Positions 63,621 through 64,000 of a stretch of DNA of 64,000 nucleotides are shown piece after piece. The stretch's first letter is position 1, and the number at the start of each line of letters is the position of its first letter. Where the stretch lies: contig NZ_KB905156.1 in assembly GCF_000378605.1 (NCBI RefSeq), positions 539,209-603,208 of the forward strand. The letters are read 5' to 3'. The notes under the pieces are model-generated. The model searched no databases, had not been told where the DNA came from, and was given only the letters and a program-made list of their open reading frames with translations. A program made the position numbers and the translations under genes. Origin of the DNA: Thioalkalivibrio sp. ALJ21. Its GTDB lineage: Bacteria; Pseudomonadota; Gammaproteobacteria; Ectothiorhodospirales; Ectothiorhodospiraceae.

Positions 63621-64000
63621 TTACGGGCGCCAGCCGAACTCGTCGGCCTTCTGGCGGGCCAGCGCCGGGATGTCGGTGGCGACGAACTTCTCGTGCAGCA
63701 CCTGCACCCCGATCATGTGGTTGATCACCGCGTCCAGCTGGACCTGGGTGGCCGCCGGGGTGTTCTCGTCCTCGTGGATCTCGAACACGCGCCGCACGCC
63801 CTCCGGGTCCAGCAGGCCCGCCTCGGCCACCTTCTCCGGCGACAGATAGCGATCGGCCAGGGCCTTCATCGCCGCCCACTTGACCGGGTCCGTGTGCGCG
63901 GGCGGGGCCATGAACGCGAATTTCTCGCGCTCGTAGAGCACCTTGGGCAGCAGGCCTTTCATCGATTCGCGCAGCACGTACTTCTCGGTGCGACCCTTGA
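63621..64000 (-). CDS. asnB: Asparagine synthetase (glutamine-hydrolysing), C-terminal part only
   Basis: The minus-strand frame is open from the window end (KGRTEKYVLRESMKGLLP) to the stop at 63621, about 126 codons. The pattern EKYVLRESMKGLLPKVLY, REKFAFMAPPAH and the helical tail matches the end of class B asparagine synthetase/amidotransferase proteins. The glutaminase and ATP-pyrophosphatase domains are outside the window. Convergent with the kinase gene, 54 bp between stops. Confidence 0.85.
   Translation of the reverse strand, partial: KGRTEKYVLRESMKGLLPKVLYEREKFAFMAPPAHTDPVKWAAMKALADRYLSPEKVAEAGLLDPEGVRRVFEIHEDENTPAATQVQLDAVINHMIGVQVLHEKFVATDIPALARQKADEFGWRP

Overview
The window is high-GC, gene-dense bacterial chromosome with no tRNA, rRNA, CRISPR array, phage or transposase gene. 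The gene set points to a chemolithoautotrophic sulfur-oxidising gammaproteobacterium, most like Thioalkalivibrio and relatives (Ectothiorhodospiraceae): aprMBA plus sat (indirect sulfite oxidation through APS), soeABC (direct cytoplasmic sulfite oxidation), System II cytochrome c maturation, cytochrome c4 and hydrogenase maturation genes. The genus is inferred from gene content, not from a marker gene.

Layout. 1-2184 is uvrD (minus, cut by the window start). 2362-6511 is sucAB. 6660-10362 is a minus-strand ubiquinone operon (DUF971, ubiE, ubiJ, ubiB). 10554-12146 holds an EamA exporter and a small receiver-like protein. 12348-17592 is a translationally coupled hypA-F-C-D-E block, whose HypA has no zinc domain, plus a His-rich small membrane protein. 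17611-24093 is mixed: a GNAT enzyme, a cache-domain protein, a PP2C phosphatase, a LysM lipoprotein, pyrE, exonuclease III and an AmpG-like permease. 24235-36923 is the sulfur region: a minus-strand apr operon with a SlyD-type isomerase and two small unknown proteins, a divergent sat, a CBS protein, a phosphoesterase, and soeABC. 36999-41387 has an unknown protein, adk, a PPi-type phosphofructokinase and a secreted dienelactone-hydrolase-like protein without its catalytic residues. 41506-47197 has trmL and pyrD with overlapping divergent start codons, ntrC/ntrB, a DUF4124 protein and an unknown protein. 47197-58660 is the conserved polA / engB / cytochrome c4 / ccsBA / dsbA neighbourhood. 58704-64000 has an acetolactate-synthase-like enzyme, an EEP-family protein, a GGDEF protein, a PfkB sugar kinase and the end of an asparagine synthetase (cut by the window end).

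Two observations stand out. First, four copies of a 267-283 bp element (8389, 34895, 51144, 53453) share near-perfect 30-bp terminal inverted repeats, two internal hairpin domains with compensatory changes between copies, and 2-bp flanking duplications in three of four. Removing an element plus 2 bp restores a TGATG overlap between ubiJ and ubiB, an ATGA overlap between soeA and soeB, and a TAA stop for polA. The element therefore inserts at gene ends, supplies a new stop codon through its own terminus, and now sits inside working operons. Second, between polA and engB, the locus that carries Spot 42 in E. coli, ErsA in Pseudomonas and sX13 in Xanthomonas, there is an apparent ~110-nt small RNA gene with three hairpins carrying C-rich loops, a rho-independent terminator and a sigma-E-like promoter.
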